A DNA stretch of 64,000 nucleotides from Hyphomicrobiales bacterium (lineage in GTDB: Bacteria; Pseudomonadota; Alphaproteobacteria; Rhizobiales; Rhizobiaceae), in assembly GCA_900471925.1 (NCBI GenBank), contig UCGV01000002.1:124001-188000 (forward strand). Reading direction: 5' to 3'. Under the pieces are notes generated by a model. That model had not been told where the DNA came from and made no database searches. It saw only the letters and a list, made by a program, of their open reading frames with translations. Made by a program: the position numbers and the translations under genes. Positions 34,695 through 44,109 of the stretch are shown piece after piece. Every line of letters starts with the position of its first letter. Position 1 is the first letter of the stretch.

Positions 34695-35642
34695 TCATCC
34701 GCGCTTGCGCTCGATCGCATCCCACAAGAGGCTTGCAATATCGGCGCCACCGAATTTCTTGACTTCGCGGATGCCGGTCGGCGAGGTCACGTTGATCTCA
34801 GTCATGTAGTCGCCGATCACATCGATGCCGACGAGCAGGAAGCCGCGTTCACGCAGAGCGGGGCCGATACGGTCGCAGATTTCCTTCTCGCGTGCGGTCA
34901 GTTCGGTCGGTTCGGCGCGGCCGCCGACATGCATGTTGGAGCGGCTATCATGCTCGGCCGGGACGCGATTGATGGCACCGGCGAATTCACCGTCGACGAG
35001 GATGATGCGCTTGTCGCCCTTGCGCACATCAGGCAGGTATTGCTGGGCGATGAAGGGCTCACGGAAGAGTTGGCCGAACATTTCGAGCAGCGACGAGAGG
35101 TTACGGTCGTCCCTCGTGGAATGAAAGACGCCGGCGCCGCCATTGCCGTAAAGCGGCTTCAGGATGATATCGCCCATCTCTTCGCGGAAGCGGCGGATTT
35201 CGCCGGCATCCTTGGTGATCAGCGTCTTCGGCATCAGGTCGGAAAATTCCGTGACGAAGATCTTTTCCGGGGAGTTGCGTACCCAGGCCGGATCGTTAAC
35301 GACGAGCGTCTTCGGATGGATGCGCTCCAGAAGATGCGTCGAGGTGATATAGGACATGTCGAAGGGCGGGTCCTGGCGCAGCAGTACGACATCCATGGTC
35401 GAGAGATCGACGCGTTCGGGCGCACCCAGCTCGTAGTGATCGCCCTTGACGTCGCGCAGCACCATCGGCTCGACGGCGGCATAGAGCGTGCCATCGCGGA
35501 AGCTCAGGCGATCGGGCGTATAGTGGAAAAGCTTGTAGCCGCGCGCCTGCGCCTCAAGGCTCATGGCAAAGGTGGAATCGCCAGCGATGTTGATGCCGGC
35601 AACATGGTCCATCTGGACCGCTACGTTCTTGATCTTGGCCAT
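34695..35642 (-). CDS. gshB: Glutathione synthetase
   Basis: A 315-residue ATP-grasp enzyme joining gamma-glutamylcysteine and glycine. [18 protein letters not shown] at the N-terminus, [14 protein letters not shown], the Gly-rich ATP loop [10 protein letters not shown], and [12 protein letters not shown] at the C-terminus. The ATG follows AAGGGACGG. Part of the minus-strand block rsmI-yraN-cupin-gshB-comM. Confidence 0.96.
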   Translation of the reverse strand: MAKIKNVAVQMDHVAGINIAGDSTFAMSLEAQARGYKLFHYTPDRLSFRDGTLYAAVEPMVLRDVKGDHYELGAPERVDLSTMDVVLLRQDPPFDMSYITSTHLLERIHPKTLVVNDPAWVRNSPEKIFVTEFSDLMPKTLITKDAGEIRRFREEMGDIILKPLYGNGGAGVFHSTRDDRNLSSLLEMFGQLFREPFIAQQYLPDVRKGDKRIILVDGEFAGAINRVPAEHDSRSNMHVGGRAEPTELTAREKEICDRIGPALRERGFLLVGIDVIGDYMTEINVTSPTGIREVKKFGGADIASLLWDAIERKRG

Positions 35643-35729
35643 TTCCGTCCCTTGAGCTTATGCCGCCCAGATGTAGGTCGGTCAGCCTTCAAACGCAACG
35701 GCAATCAATGGCTTCGGCGCGCGCAAATT

Positions 35730-36233
35730 TCAGGCGGCGATGCCTTTGCCACCGGTGTTGCGCAGCATATTGCGCAGGCGGTAGGCAATGGCGAGCGGCT
35801 TCGGGAAAGGCTTGCGCAGGAAGGCAACCTTGCGCACGTAATTATCCACGCGCCAGTTTGCCCAGGTGCCGCCGGCGAAGAAGGCCACATCGCCCGCCTG
35901 CAGGGTGCGCTCCATGCCATCCTCAGTGGTCACATGCACCTCGCCTTCGAGGATCATGACCGTCTCGTCCCAGCCGAAACGCCAGCGGAATTCGCCTGAT
36001 GTGCAGTCCCAGATCGCCGTCAGCGAGGCCTCATCGTGGCCGCGGGAATGTTCCGCCGTGCGCGCCTGCGGATTACCGCTGATGACCCAGTCCGGATTGA
36101 TCGGGGTCGACTTCATCTCCATGCGGTCGCTTGCCTTGGCGATGAAGGACTGGCCCGCCGGCTTCAATGCGGCATAAGGCACGGACCGCGCCGCCATGGC
36201 GACCGCAGTTGCAAGCATCATCTTCCAGGCCAT
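35730..36233 (-). CDS. Cupin-domain protein (DUF861-like)
   Basis: A 167-residue protein with a C-terminal single-stranded beta-helix: FRWRFGWDETVMILEGEVHVTTEDG followed by GDVAFFAGGTWANWRV, the pattern of the Cupin_3/DUF861 family. The first 30 residues (AWKMMLATAVAMAARSVPY) are hydrophobic and may be an anchor or a poor start choice. ATG at 36233 follows a GGGGGTT run. It sits between yraN and gshB, a position usually empty in related genomes as I recall, so it may be an insertion. Role unknown. Confidence 0.75.
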   Translation of the reverse strand: MAWKMMLATAVAMAARSVPYAALKPAGQSFIAKASDRMEMKSTPINPDWVISGNPQARTAEHSRGHDEASLTAIWDCTSGEFRWRFGWDETVMILEGEVHVTTEDGMERTLQAGDVAFFAGGTWANWRVDNYVRKVAFLRKPFPKPLAIAYRLRNMLRNTGGKGIAA

Positions 36234-36373
36234 GCATAACCCCCAAGTTGCTACCCCTAGCTGAACCGTGGATAACAAAAGAGTCGTAAGAGCCCGTTCA
36301 AACGAATGCTAAAATTTTAATGAAAGCTTACTCGCCCCTCATCGCGGCCATGAAACGGACACGGGGAAGGGGA

Positions 36374-36742
36374 TCAGAATGCATCCGGGAAATGGCGCGG
36401 CAGCTTGCCCGGCACGATCGCGACAATGTCGTAGCGCTGCGACAGCCTGACATAGTCGCGCTGGCGGGCAAGCCACAAATCGCTCGCGGCCCGGATGCGG
36501 ATCTGCGACGCATGCGAGACGGCATCGACCGCTCCCATTTCGTCTGCCCGCGCCTTGACCTCAACGAAAACGGCCAGATCCCGCTTGCGGGCGATGATAT
36601 CGATCTCGCCGAGCCTTGTTTTGTAGCGCATGGCGAGGATGCGATAGCCTTTCAGCATCAGGAATATCGCGGCGATATATTCTGCGGCCGAGCCACGGCG
36701 CAGCGCCCTCTTCCTGCGGCGCGTCGCCTCGTCATCAGCCAT
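36374..36742 (-). CDS. yraN: YraN/UPF0102-family protein
   Basis: A 122-residue nuclease-fold protein of UPF0102: basic N-terminus, AAEYIAAIFLMLKGYRILAMRYKTRLGEIDIIARKRDLAVFVEVKAR, with the GEIDII and VEVK motifs that resemble Holliday-junction resolvases. The catalytic activity is unproven. It overlaps rsmI by 8 bases, and is translated after it. Confidence 0.92.
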   Translation of the reverse strand: MADDEATRRRKRALRRGSAAEYIAAIFLMLKGYRILAMRYKTRLGEIDIIARKRDLAVFVEVKARADEMGAVDAVSHASQIRIRAASDLWLARQRDYVRLSQRYDIVAIVPGKLPRHFPDAF

Positions 36743-37649
36743 CCGACGCCTTCATGTCGAGAAGCTTCTGATAAAGTACCTTGCGTGGCAGGCCGGTAAG
36801 GCGTGCAGCCTCGGTCGCCGCCTTGGCTGTCGGCAGCGATTTTGAAAGACCGGCAAGAATCGCATCGACATCGGCTTCGGTCGCAGGCTCTTCCTTCGGC
36901 GGGCCGATGACGAGGACGATCTCGCCCTTCACATTGTCATGCTCTTCATAGTGGGCGGCGAGCTCGGCCAGCGTGCCACGGCGGAATTCCTCATAGGTCT
37001 TCGTCAGTTCGCGGCAGACCGATGCCTGGCGCTGCTCACCGAGCACGTCAGCGGCGGCCAGCAATGTTGCGCCGATGCGATGCGGGGATTCGAAGAAGAT
37101 CAGGGTAGCCGGTGCACTCGCAAATTCCGCAAGACGGTCGCGGCGGGCCTTGTCCTTGGTCGGCAGGAAACCGGCAAACAGGAAGGCATCGTTCGGCAGG
37201 CCCGAACCAACGAGAGCGGCCAGCGGCGCCGACGCGCCGGGAATGGGGATGACGCGGTAACCCGCTTCGATCGCCTGCTGCGCGAGACGATAACCGGGGT
37301 CGGAGACGAGCGGCGTGCCGGCATCGGAAACAAGCGCCACCGACTTGCCGGCTTCGAGCGCCTGCAGGAGCCGCGGTCCGGCCTCGTCCGCATTGTACTC
37401 ATGATAGGCGTAAGGACGGTTCTGGATGCCGTAACGATCAAGCAACACGCGGGTGACGCGGGTATCCTCGCAGGCCAGGACATCGGCGCCGGCAAGCGTT
37501 TCCAGTGCCCGCAGCGTGATATCGCCAAGATTGCCGATCGGCGTTGCGACGAGATAGAGGGCCGGTTCAAGCGGGCGCGCCGGCACCGTCATATTGTGCA
37601 GACGAAAGCCGCGCCGGGCGCCGGTTTCCGCTGTCGTATCTTCCGTCAT
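36735..37649 (-). CDS. rsmI: 16S rRNA (cytidine1402-2'-O)-methyltransferase
   Basis: A 304-residue tetrapyrrole-methylase-fold enzyme: LYLVATPIGNLGDITLRALETL, then ACEDTRVTRVLLDRYGI, VSDAGTPLVSDPGYRL and ALVGSGLPNDAFLFAGFLP are RsmI signatures. It methylates C1402 of 16S rRNA at the 2'-O. The C-terminal domain (AAKAATEAARLTGLPRKVLYQ) is the usual small helical domain. Overlaps yraN. Confidence 0.95.
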   Translation of the reverse strand: MTEDTTAETGARRGFRLHNMTVPARPLEPALYLVATPIGNLGDITLRALETLAGADVLACEDTRVTRVLLDRYGIQNRPYAYHEYNADEAGPRLLQALEAGKSVALVSDAGTPLVSDPGYRLAQQAIEAGYRVIPIPGASAPLAALVGSGLPNDAFLFAGFLPTKDKARRDRLAEFASAPATLIFFESPHRIGATLLAAADVLGEQRQASVCRELTKTYEEFRRGTLAELAAHYEEHDNVKGEIVLVIGPPKEEPATEADVDAILAGLSKSLPTAKAATEAARLTGLPRKVLYQKLLDMKASDG

Positions 37650-37898
37650 GTCACTCGCTTTCGTCCCGCCAGGCCCTTGCCTTTATGAGCGAGGCTTGAT
37701 GCTTCCACAAGGGGCCGCAATTTCTGTGAGCATTGCACTGCAAAACGGCATTTGCAGGCCTGTGGACGGCCGTGCCTCTTGCAATCGCCGGCAAAGTTCT
37801 GCCATTTTGCCCGTCCACTCCCCTTCTCCGTAAGGGGAAAGCAGTGACGCGGCGCTTCCGGGCGCCCGGACAATAAAGGTCGAAAGCGGTAGCATCCC

Positions 37899-39017
37899 AT
37901 GCGTATTACTATTGAGCGGTCCAACCTTTTGAAGTCGCTGAACCACGTGCATCGCGTGGTCGAACGCCGCAACACGATCCCGATCCTGTCCAACGTGCTG
38001 CTGAAGGCCGATGGCCAGAGCCTGGACATGAAGGCGACCGACCTCGATCTGGAAATCACGGAAGCGACGCCCGCCAATGTCGAACAGGCCGGAGCGACCA
38101 CCGTTCCCGCCCATCTGCTTTACGACATCGTACGCAAGCTTCCCGATGGCGCGGAAGTGCTGCTCGCCACCTCCCAGGACGGCGGCTCGATGACCGTTCA
38201 GTCCGGACGCTCCAAATTCTCGCTGCAGTGCCTGCCGGAATCCGACTTCCCAGATCTGACCGCCGGCACCTTCACGCATTCCTTCAAGCTGAAGGCAAGC
38301 GACCTGAAGATGCTGATCGACCGCACACAGTTTGCGATCTCGACCGAAGAAACCCGCTACTATCTGAACGGCATCTTTTTCCACACGATCGAGAGCGGCG
38401 GCGACCTGAAGCTGCGCGCCGTGGCCACCGACGGCCATCGTCTCGCCCGCGCCGACGTGAATGCGCCTTCGGGCTCGGAGGGCATGCCCGGCATCATCAT
38501 TCCGCGCAAGGCGGTCGGCGAATTGCAGAAGCTCGTCGATACGCCCGACGCCATCGTCACCGTCGAAGTCTCGGACGCCAAGATCCGCCTTACCATCGGC
38601 GCGATCGTCATGACCTCGAAGCTGATCGACGGCACCTTCCCGGACTATCAGCGCGTCATTCCGGCCAATAACGACAAGGAAATGCGCGTCGATTGCACGA
38701 GCTTTGCTCAGGCCGTCGATCGCGTTTCGACCATTTCCTCCGAGCGTGGCCGCGCCGTTAAGCTCGCCCTTTCCGACGGCCAGCTGCTGCTTACCGTCAA
38801 CAACCCGGATTCCGGCAGCGCGACGGAAGAAGTTGCCGTCGGCTACGATACGGATCCGATGGAAATCGGCTTCAACGCCAAGTACCTGCTCGACATCACC
38901 GCGCAGCTTTCCGGCGACGAGGCGATCTTCCTGCTGGCCGATGCCGGCTCGCCGACGCTCGTTCGCGACACCGCCGGTGACGACGCCCTCTACGTGCTGA
39001 TGCCGATGCGCGTGTAA
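37899..39017 (+). CDS. dnaN: DNA polymerase III subunit beta (sliding clamp)
   Basis: A 372-residue sliding clamp with three repeats of the clamp domain: begins MRITIERSNLLKSLNHVHRVVERRNTIPILSN and ends in the conserved VLMPMRV. Length is normal. It is transcribed alone; dnaA, recF and gyrB are not beside it, as is usual in Rhizobiaceae. The 249-bp upstream gap holds a CCCCTT/AAGGGG inverted repeat near 37821-37838 and no gene. Confidence 0.97.
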   Translation: MRITIERSNLLKSLNHVHRVVERRNTIPILSNVLLKADGQSLDMKATDLDLEITEATPANVEQAGATTVPAHLLYDIVRKLPDGAEVLLATSQDGGSMTVQSGRSKFSLQCLPESDFPDLTAGTFTHSFKLKASDLKMLIDRTQFAISTEETRYYLNGIFFHTIESGGDLKLRAVATDGHRLARADVNAPSGSEGMPGIIIPRKAVGELQKLVDTPDAIVTVEVSDAKIRLTIGAIVMTSKLIDGTFPDYQRVIPANNDKEMRVDCTSFAQAVDRVSTISSERGRAVKLALSDGQLLLTVNNPDSGSATEEVAVGYDTDPMEIGFNAKYLLDITAQLSGDEAIFLLADAGSPTLVRDTAGDDALYVLMPMRV

Positions 39018-39128
39018 ACGCGCGTCGCGTTTGCCTTCGAAACTTTCCTGATCGCGACATCTCCCCTTGTTTTTGTTTCACCCTCCTGCAATTAAGGGAG
39101 CGTTGAACGGCAGGCATGGGAGGACGGC

Positions 39129-39722
39129 ATGGCATTGCGGCTCAAGGAAAGACTCGGCAGGAAATTCGACGAGGAAATCCGATTCTTCAAGGGCATGATG
39201 CAGGGGCCGAAAACCGTCGGCTCCATCATTCCGACCTCCTCGATCACCGCCCGCAAGATGGCAAGTGTCGCAAATCCGCATTCGGATCTGCCCGTGCTCG
39301 AGCTCGGCCCCGGCACGGGTGCCGTCACCAAGGCGATCCTTGCGCATGGCGTGAAGCCGGAAAAACTTGTCGCGATCGAATATACGACGGATTTCTACGA
39401 ACATCTCACGCGCCTCTATCCGGGCGTAAACTTCATCAACGGCGACGCCTTCGATCTCGACAGGACGCTCGGATCGCTCCGGGATCAGAGGTTCGATTCT
39501 GTCATCTCATGCATACCGCTGCTGAACTTCCCCATGCAGTCGCGTATTTCGCTGCTGGAAAATCTGCTGGATCGCATGCCGGCCGGACGGCCGTTCGTAC
39601 AGATCTCTTACGGAGCGGTCTCCCCGATCGTCGCCAATCCCGATCGTTACAACATTCATCATTTTGATTTCATCGTGCGCAATATTCCCCCAGCTCAACT
39701 GTGGATCTATCGGCGCGGATAA
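39129..39722 (+). CDS. pmtA: Phospholipid N-methyltransferase (Sinorhizobium-type)
   Basis: A 197-residue SAM-dependent methyltransferase. The SAM motif is LELGPGTG at 57-64; the N-terminal amphipathic helix (LRLKERLGRKFDEEIRFFKG) suits membrane binding. It methylates phosphatidylethanolamine three times to phosphatidylcholine, a lipid characteristic of rhizobia. Ends immediately before the histidine-phosphatase gene with no gap (TAA then ATG). Confidence 0.9.
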   Translation: MALRLKERLGRKFDEEIRFFKGMMQGPKTVGSIIPTSSITARKMASVANPHSDLPVLELGPGTGAVTKAILAHGVKPEKLVAIEYTTDFYEHLTRLYPGVNFINGDAFDLDRTLGSLRDQRFDSVISCIPLLNFPMQSRISLLENLLDRMPAGRPFVQISYGAVSPIVANPDRYNIHHFDFIVRNIPPAQLWIYRRG

Positions 39723-40304
39723 ATGTTCGGACTTTATATCACCCACCCTCAGGTCAAGATCGATCCTGCGGTTCCCGTTCCCCAATGGGGTCTCTCCGAT
39801 CTCGGCGCCGAGCGCGCCCGCAAGGCCGCTTCAAGTGACTGGGCGAAGCAGTTGACCCGCATCGTCTCCAGCGACGAGACCAAGGCGATCGAAACGGCCG
39901 AAATCCTCGCTGCGAATTCGGGCGTAAAAGTCGAGATCGTGCACGGCATGCATGAGAACGACCGCTCCGCCACCGGCTTTCTGCCGCCCGACAAGTTCGA
40001 GGAAGCCGCCAACTGGTTCTTCGCCCATCCGCAGGAGAGTTTCCGGGGTTGGGAACGTGCGGCCGATGCACAGGCCCGTATCGCGGCAGCGGTCGAAGCG
40101 ATCCTTTCTTCGCATGATCCGGAGGCGCCGATTGCCTTTGTCGGCCACGGCGGCGTCGGAACGCTGCTCAAATGCCATCTGGCGGGCGCGCCGATTGCGC
40201 GCGACCACGACCAGCCGGGCGGTGGCGGCAATCTCTATGCTTTCAGCCTTGCGGATAAGCGCTTATCATGCGAGTGGACACCCATCGAAGACTGGCGGGG
40301 ATGA
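39723..40304 (+). CDS. Histidine phosphatase-family protein
   Basis: A 193-residue phosphoglycerate-mutase-like protein. The usual RHG motif is replaced near the N-terminus: the expected position reads ITHPQVKID, so the catalytic His may be retained without the Arg. WGLSDLGAERA, SSDETKAIETAE and the second-half FVGHGGVG (the second catalytic His) are typical. Abuts pmtA and is six bases before pyrF, so it is in their operon. Substrate unknown. Confidence 0.82.
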   Translation: MFGLYITHPQVKIDPAVPVPQWGLSDLGAERARKAASSDWAKQLTRIVSSDETKAIETAEILAANSGVKVEIVHGMHENDRSATGFLPPDKFEEAANWFFAHPQESFRGWERAADAQARIAAAVEAILSSHDPEAPIAFVGHGGVGTLLKCHLAGAPIARDHDQPGGGGNLYAFSLADKRLSCEWTPIEDWRG

Positions 40305-40310
40305 TTTGAG

Positions 40311-41018
40311 ATGGACGCACGCGAGCGGTTGATCGTCGGGCTGGATGTTCCAACGATTGGCGAAGCGGAAAAAATTGTTTCCACGCTCGGCGACGACATT
40401 CTCTTCTACAAGATCGGCTATCAGCTCGTTTTTGCCGGCGGGCTGGAATTTGCCCGTGATCTCGCCGCTAGCGGCAAGAAGATCTTCCTCGACATGAAGC
40501 TGCTCGACATCGACAACACGGTCGCGTCAGGCGTCGAGAACATTGCCAAGATGGGTATGTCGATGCTGACGCTGCATGCCTATCCGAAAGCGATGAAGGC
40601 GGCTGTCGAGGCGGCCAAAGGCTCCAATCTATGCCTGCTCGGCGTCACGGTTCTGACCTCGATGGATGCCGAAGATCTCGTCGAAGCCGGTTATCAATAC
40701 GACCCCAAGACACTGGTCGCACGCCGCGCAGAACAGGCGCGCGCCGCCGGCATGGGCGGCATCGTCTGCTCGGCCGAAGAATCGGCCGCCGTGCGCGAGA
40801 TCGTCGGCCCCGATATGGCGATCGTGACGCCCGGCATCCGTCCGACGGGCGCCGAAAAGGGCGACCAGAAACGCGTGATGACGCCTTCTGATGCACTGAA
40901 GGCCGGATCGACGCATCTCGTCGTCGCCCGGCCGATCGTAAAAGCACCGGAGCCGCGGGAAGCGGCCCGTGCAATACTCAATGAAATGGTCACCGCGCTC
41001 TGGCCGGCGAACCGCTGA
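40311..41018 (+). CDS. pyrF: Orotidine 5'-phosphate decarboxylase
   Basis: A 235-residue TIM-barrel enzyme converting OMP to [12 protein letters not shown] at the N-terminus, the catalytic D61-x-K63-xx-D66 in [12 protein letters not shown], and the phosphate loop [15 protein letters not shown]. Length fits the family. It ends 14 bases before a DUF1330 gene. Confidence 0.97.
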   Translation: MDARERLIVGLDVPTIGEAEKIVSTLGDDILFYKIGYQLVFAGGLEFARDLAASGKKIFLDMKLLDIDNTVASGVENIAKMGMSMLTLHAYPKAMKAAVEAAKGSNLCLLGVTVLTSMDAEDLVEAGYQYDPKTLVARRAEQARAAGMGGIVCSAEESAAVREIVGPDMAIVTPGIRPTGAEKGDQKRVMTPSDALKAGSTHLVVARPIVKAPEPREAARAILNEMVTALWPANR

Positions 41019-41032
41019 AACGGGAGACAGGA

Positions 41033-41320
41033 ATGGCCAAGGGATACTGGATCGCCCGCGTCGATGTACGCGACCTCGAGCGCTACAAGGATTACGTGGC
41101 AACCGCAAAGCCCGCCTTCGAGAAATACGGCGCGAATTTCCTTGCGCGCGGCGGCGCGATCACCGAGCTCGAAGGCAAAGCGCGCGCCCGCAATGTCGTC
41201 ATCGAATTCCCCTCGATGCAGCATGCCGTCGACTGCTATAATTCGCCGGAATACCAGGCCGCCGCAAAAATCCGCCAGGAAGTGGCCGATGCGGAAATGG
41301 TCGTGGTCGAAGGCGTCTGA
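41033..41320 (+). CDS. DUF1330-family protein
   Basis: A 95-residue ferredoxin-like-fold protein: MAKGYWIARVDVRDLERYKDYV, FLARGG, and VVIEFPSMQHAVDCYNSPEYQAA are typical of DUF1330. ATG follows CGGGAGACAGGA. Function unknown; often found singly in rhizobia. It probably shares the pyrF transcript and ends near the hairpin at 41346. Confidence 0.9.
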   Translation: MAKGYWIARVDVRDLERYKDYVATAKPAFEKYGANFLARGGAITELEGKARARNVVIEFPSMQHAVDCYNSPEYQAAAKIRQEVADAEMVVVEGV

Positions 41321-41345
41321 GCCAGTTTCGAACAGGTGAAAACTG

Positions 41346-41373
41346 CGGCGCGATGGCCCTTTCCGTCGCGCCG
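41346..41373 (+). terminator. Hairpin after DUF1330, weak terminator candidate
   Basis: CGGCGCGA, 12 bases, TCGCGCCG: a perfect 8-bp GC-rich stem after the operon end. No T-run follows, so termination may be rho-dependent or the structure may only stabilise the 3' end. Confidence 0.4.
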
Positions 41374-41430
41374 GGATTCGGCTAAGACGAGATCAATCAC
41401 AGCATTCCAAAGCCTTTCGAGGAGCCTGCC

Positions 41431-42411
41431 ATGACCCTTGCCAACCTGCCGCCGCTCGTCACCGTGTTCGGAGGGTCCGGCTTCGTCGGCAGACATGTCG
41501 TCCGCGCGCTGGCCAAGCGCGGCTACCGCATTCGAGTTGCGGTGCGCCGCCCCGATCTCGCCGGCTTCCTGCAGCCGCTCGGCAATGTCGGCCAGATTTC
41601 CTTCGTTCAGGCGAACCTGCGCTACCGCAACTCGGTCGACCGGGCTGTCGAAGGTGCAGACCACGTCATCAACTGCGTCGGCATCCTCCACGAGAGCGGC
41701 CGCAACACATTCGACGCCGTGCAGGAATTCGGTGGCCGCGCCGTGGCGGAAGCTGCCCGCAATGCAGGCGCGACGCTGACGCACCTTTCCGCCATCGGCG
41801 CCAATGCCGGTTCCGACTCGAGCTATGGCCGCACCAAGGGCCGCGCTGAGGCCGCCATCCTCTCGATCAAGCCGGATGCGGTGATCTTCCGTCCGTCCGT
41901 CGTCTTCGGTCCGGAAGACAGCTTCTTCAACAAGTTCGCCGACATGGCGCGCATGTTCCCGGTGCTGCCGCTCGTCGGCGGCGGCAAGACCAAGTTCCAG
42001 CCTGTTTATGTCGAGGATGTCGCCGAAGCCGTTGCCCGCGCCGTCGACGGCAAGGCCACCGCCGGCAAGATCTACGAACTTGGCGGCCCTGAGGTATTGA
42101 GCTTCCGCGAATGTCTTGAGACCATGCTGAAGGTGACTGCGCGCAAGAACCCGCTCGTCTCCCTGCCCTTCGGCATCGCATCGCTGATCGGCAGCATCGC
42201 TTCGCTGGTGCCATTCGTGGCGCCGCCGATCACGCCCGACCAGGTCAAGCTTCTCAAGCACGACAACGTCGTCTCCAAGGAGGCAGAGGCCCAGGGCCTC
42301 ACGCTGAAGGGTCTTGGTGTCACCCCGACAATGGCGACTTCGGTGCTCGGCTCCTATCTCGTGCAGTACCGACCGCACGGCCAGTATACCGGTTCCGGCA
42401 AGGCCGCCTGA
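41431..42411 (+). CDS. Complex I NDUFA9-like NAD(P)-binding protein
   Basis: A 326-residue atypical SDR: Rossmann motif TVFGGSGFVGRHVVRALAKRGYRIRVAVRRP at the N-terminus, NCVGIL, and SAIGANAGSDSSYGRTKGRAEAAI in the centre. It matches the bacterial NDUFA9-like family related to the mitochondrial complex I accessory subunit. Probable role is a quinone- or respiratory-chain-linked NADPH-binding protein; not proven. Ends at a strong terminator. Confidence 0.88.
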   Translation: MTLANLPPLVTVFGGSGFVGRHVVRALAKRGYRIRVAVRRPDLAGFLQPLGNVGQISFVQANLRYRNSVDRAVEGADHVINCVGILHESGRNTFDAVQEFGGRAVAEAARNAGATLTHLSAIGANAGSDSSYGRTKGRAEAAILSIKPDAVIFRPSVVFGPEDSFFNKFADMARMFPVLPLVGGGKTKFQPVYVEDVAEAVARAVDGKATAGKIYELGGPEVLSFRECLETMLKVTARKNPLVSLPFGIASLIGSIASLVPFVAPPITPDQVKLLKHDNVVSKEAEAQGLTLKGLGVTPTMATSVLGSYLVQYRPHGQYTGSGKAA

Positions 42412-42432
42412 TTACTCGATAGCCTGCAATTC

Positions 42433-42468
42433 AAACGCCGTCCGCGAATTTTGGCGGGCGGCGTTTTT
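42433..42468 (+). terminator. Rho-independent terminator after NDUFA9-like gene
   Basis: AAACGCCGTCCGC, eight bases, GCGGGCGGCGTTT with one G-T pair, followed by more T. Clear end of the upstream gene. Confidence 0.88.
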
Positions 42469-42693
42469 CTGTTCGGCGAGGCGCAAATCCGGCGCAAGCC
42501 TGGCGTGTCATGACGACTTTCATATTGTGTGACGTTGCATAAAAGACGCATTGGAAATTTAGTGGAATTAACATCAAATTTAGCAGGAACGTTTATTGCT
42601 ATTTGCCATTCCACTGACTACACACCCCGCGCGTCTCCAGACAGACTCAACGCCTCGCAGGCGTGCGGCAATCACTGTGAAAGGCAATATCTG

Positions 42694-42846
42694 ATGGGCA
42701 AGTCAATCGCGCTGCTTTTTGCGTGTGCGGCACTGGTAATCCTCGCAGGCTCCTTCATTGCGCCGGGCTCCGTCGCAGCGGTGAAGGGCGGCTGCTCGCC
42801 GGCTTACGGCGTCGATCCCTGCTCGACAGCTTCCATCACTCATTGA
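42694..42846 (+). CDS. Candidate 50-residue secreted peptide
   Basis: A short ORF in the 622-bp gap between the NDUFA9-like and uppP genes. It begins MGKSIALLFACAALVILAG, a convincing signal sequence (or membrane helix), with a likely cleavage after VAA, leaving a 21-residue peptide containing two Cys (GCSPAYGVDPCST) that could form a disulfide. AAAGG lies about ten bases upstream. A terminator-like stem follows at 42954-42981. No family recognised. Confidence 0.5.
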   Translation: MGKSIALLFACAALVILAGSFIAPGSVAAVKGGCSPAYGVDPCSTASITH

Positions 42847-42953
42847 AGCGCAAGGCGGTCCTCCGGATCGCCGGTCACACTCCAGGTCTTTCGTTTCAAG
42901 CGTCTCGTGACCGCATAACCGCTGCATCCTTTTGCGCGCCATGCTCTAACGAA

Positions 42954-42981
42954 AAAAGCCGGTCCTCTCGAACCGGCTTTT
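42954..42981. terminator. Bidirectional terminator between small peptide gene and uppP
   Basis: AAAAGCCGGT, eight bases, ACCGGCTTTT: a perfect 10-bp stem with A and T tracts on both sides, suited to ending transcription in both directions. Confidence 0.85.
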
Positions 42982-43033
42982 ATTTTGTCCTGACGCGAGC
43001 GGCGCTTTCGGGACCGCTCGCCGGCTCAGCCAA

Positions 43034-43831
43034 TCAGGCAATCATTCCGGCCATCGCCATGCCGAGCAGCACGACACCGAGGATGATGCGGTAGATCGCA
43101 AAGGCCGTAAAACGGTTGCTGCGGATATAGGCGAGCAGCCATTTGACGGCGACGAAGGCGACGATCGTCGAGACGACGAAGGCGATGCCAAGGGCTGTCC
43201 AGTCTTCATTTGCTGCAACGCCGTCCTTGAAGGTTTTCAAGAGCGAGAAGGCGCTTGCCGCATACATGGTCGGAATGCCGACGAGGAAGGCGAATTCGGT
43301 CGCCGCAGCGCGGTTGGCCGTGCCGGCCAGCATGGCGACGAAGATCGTGGCGCCGGAGCGCGACGTGCCTGGGAAGACGCCGGCGACGACCTGGGCGATG
43401 CCGACGAGAATGGCGACGAGCCAGGTGATGTGAGAACTTGGCGGGCGACGGGCGGCAGCCCATTCTGCAAAGATCATCCAGATACCGCCGATGATCAGCG
43501 CCCAGGCAACCGGTGTGGCGGTCTCAGGCAGCTCGAAGCCCATCTTCTTGACGATAAGGCCAAGCACTGCCGTGATGAGAAAGGCGACGATCAGCTTGAG
43601 GGCATAGTCGCGGTTGGCCGGATCGCGCCAGCCGAGCAAAAGATCAAGCAGGCGGCGCCAGTAGATAATCGTGACGGCGAGGATGGCACCCGCCTGAATG
43701 ACGATATTGAATGTGTCCGAGCGCGCGCCGAGCCACTGCTCCGCGATGATGAGATGGCCGGTGCTCGAAATCGGCAGGAATTCTGTAATCCCTTCTATAA
43801 TGCCCAGGATTATAGAGCTTATGTAGTCCAT
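43034..43831 (-). CDS. uppP: Undecaprenyl-diphosphatase
   Basis: A 265-residue integral-membrane phosphatase (BacA/UppP) recycling the lipid carrier for peptidoglycan. Motifs: GIIEGITEFLPISSTGHLII at the N-terminus (the E-rich and SSTGH regions) and VFPGTSRSGATI in the middle (PGTSRSG). About eight helices. Length is normal. Confidence 0.96.
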   Translation of the reverse strand: MDYISSIILGIIEGITEFLPISSTGHLIIAEQWLGARSDTFNIVIQAGAILAVTIIYWRRLLDLLLGWRDPANRDYALKLIVAFLITAVLGLIVKKMGFELPETATPVAWALIIGGIWMIFAEWAAARRPPSSHITWLVAILVGIAQVVAGVFPGTSRSGATIFVAMLAGTANRAAATEFAFLVGIPTMYAASAFSLLKTFKDGVAANEDWTALGIAFVVSTIVAFVAVKWLLAYIRSNRFTAFAIYRIILGVVLLGMAMAGMIA

Positions 43832-44109
43832 AAAATGTCTCCGGTTTGGGGTTCGGTCAGACTGGAATAGCGGTCGGCTTTATATTGCACTGCACAATCA
43901 CCCTGCGCCAGAGCGGAGGAAAGAAAAGGCGGGCGGGGAGTTGCGATTGTTCAGGCAGCCATGTTTTGTCCCTTGTCAGGCGGGTACGGCCCGATTCGCT
44001 TGAATTGGCGGGGCCAAGCTCCTATAGCTTCAACTAATGAGTCATGACTAGGGCGGTATAAGTGGTGCGCCCTTGAGCCCATGCACCATAATCAAAAGTC
44101 CGAGTATCG

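Noticed and set aside
37821..37838. CCCCTT/AAGGGG inverted repeat upstream of dnaN as a terminator
   Set aside because: Only six base pairs and no T-run; the nearest upstream gene is divergent, so nothing needs to end there.
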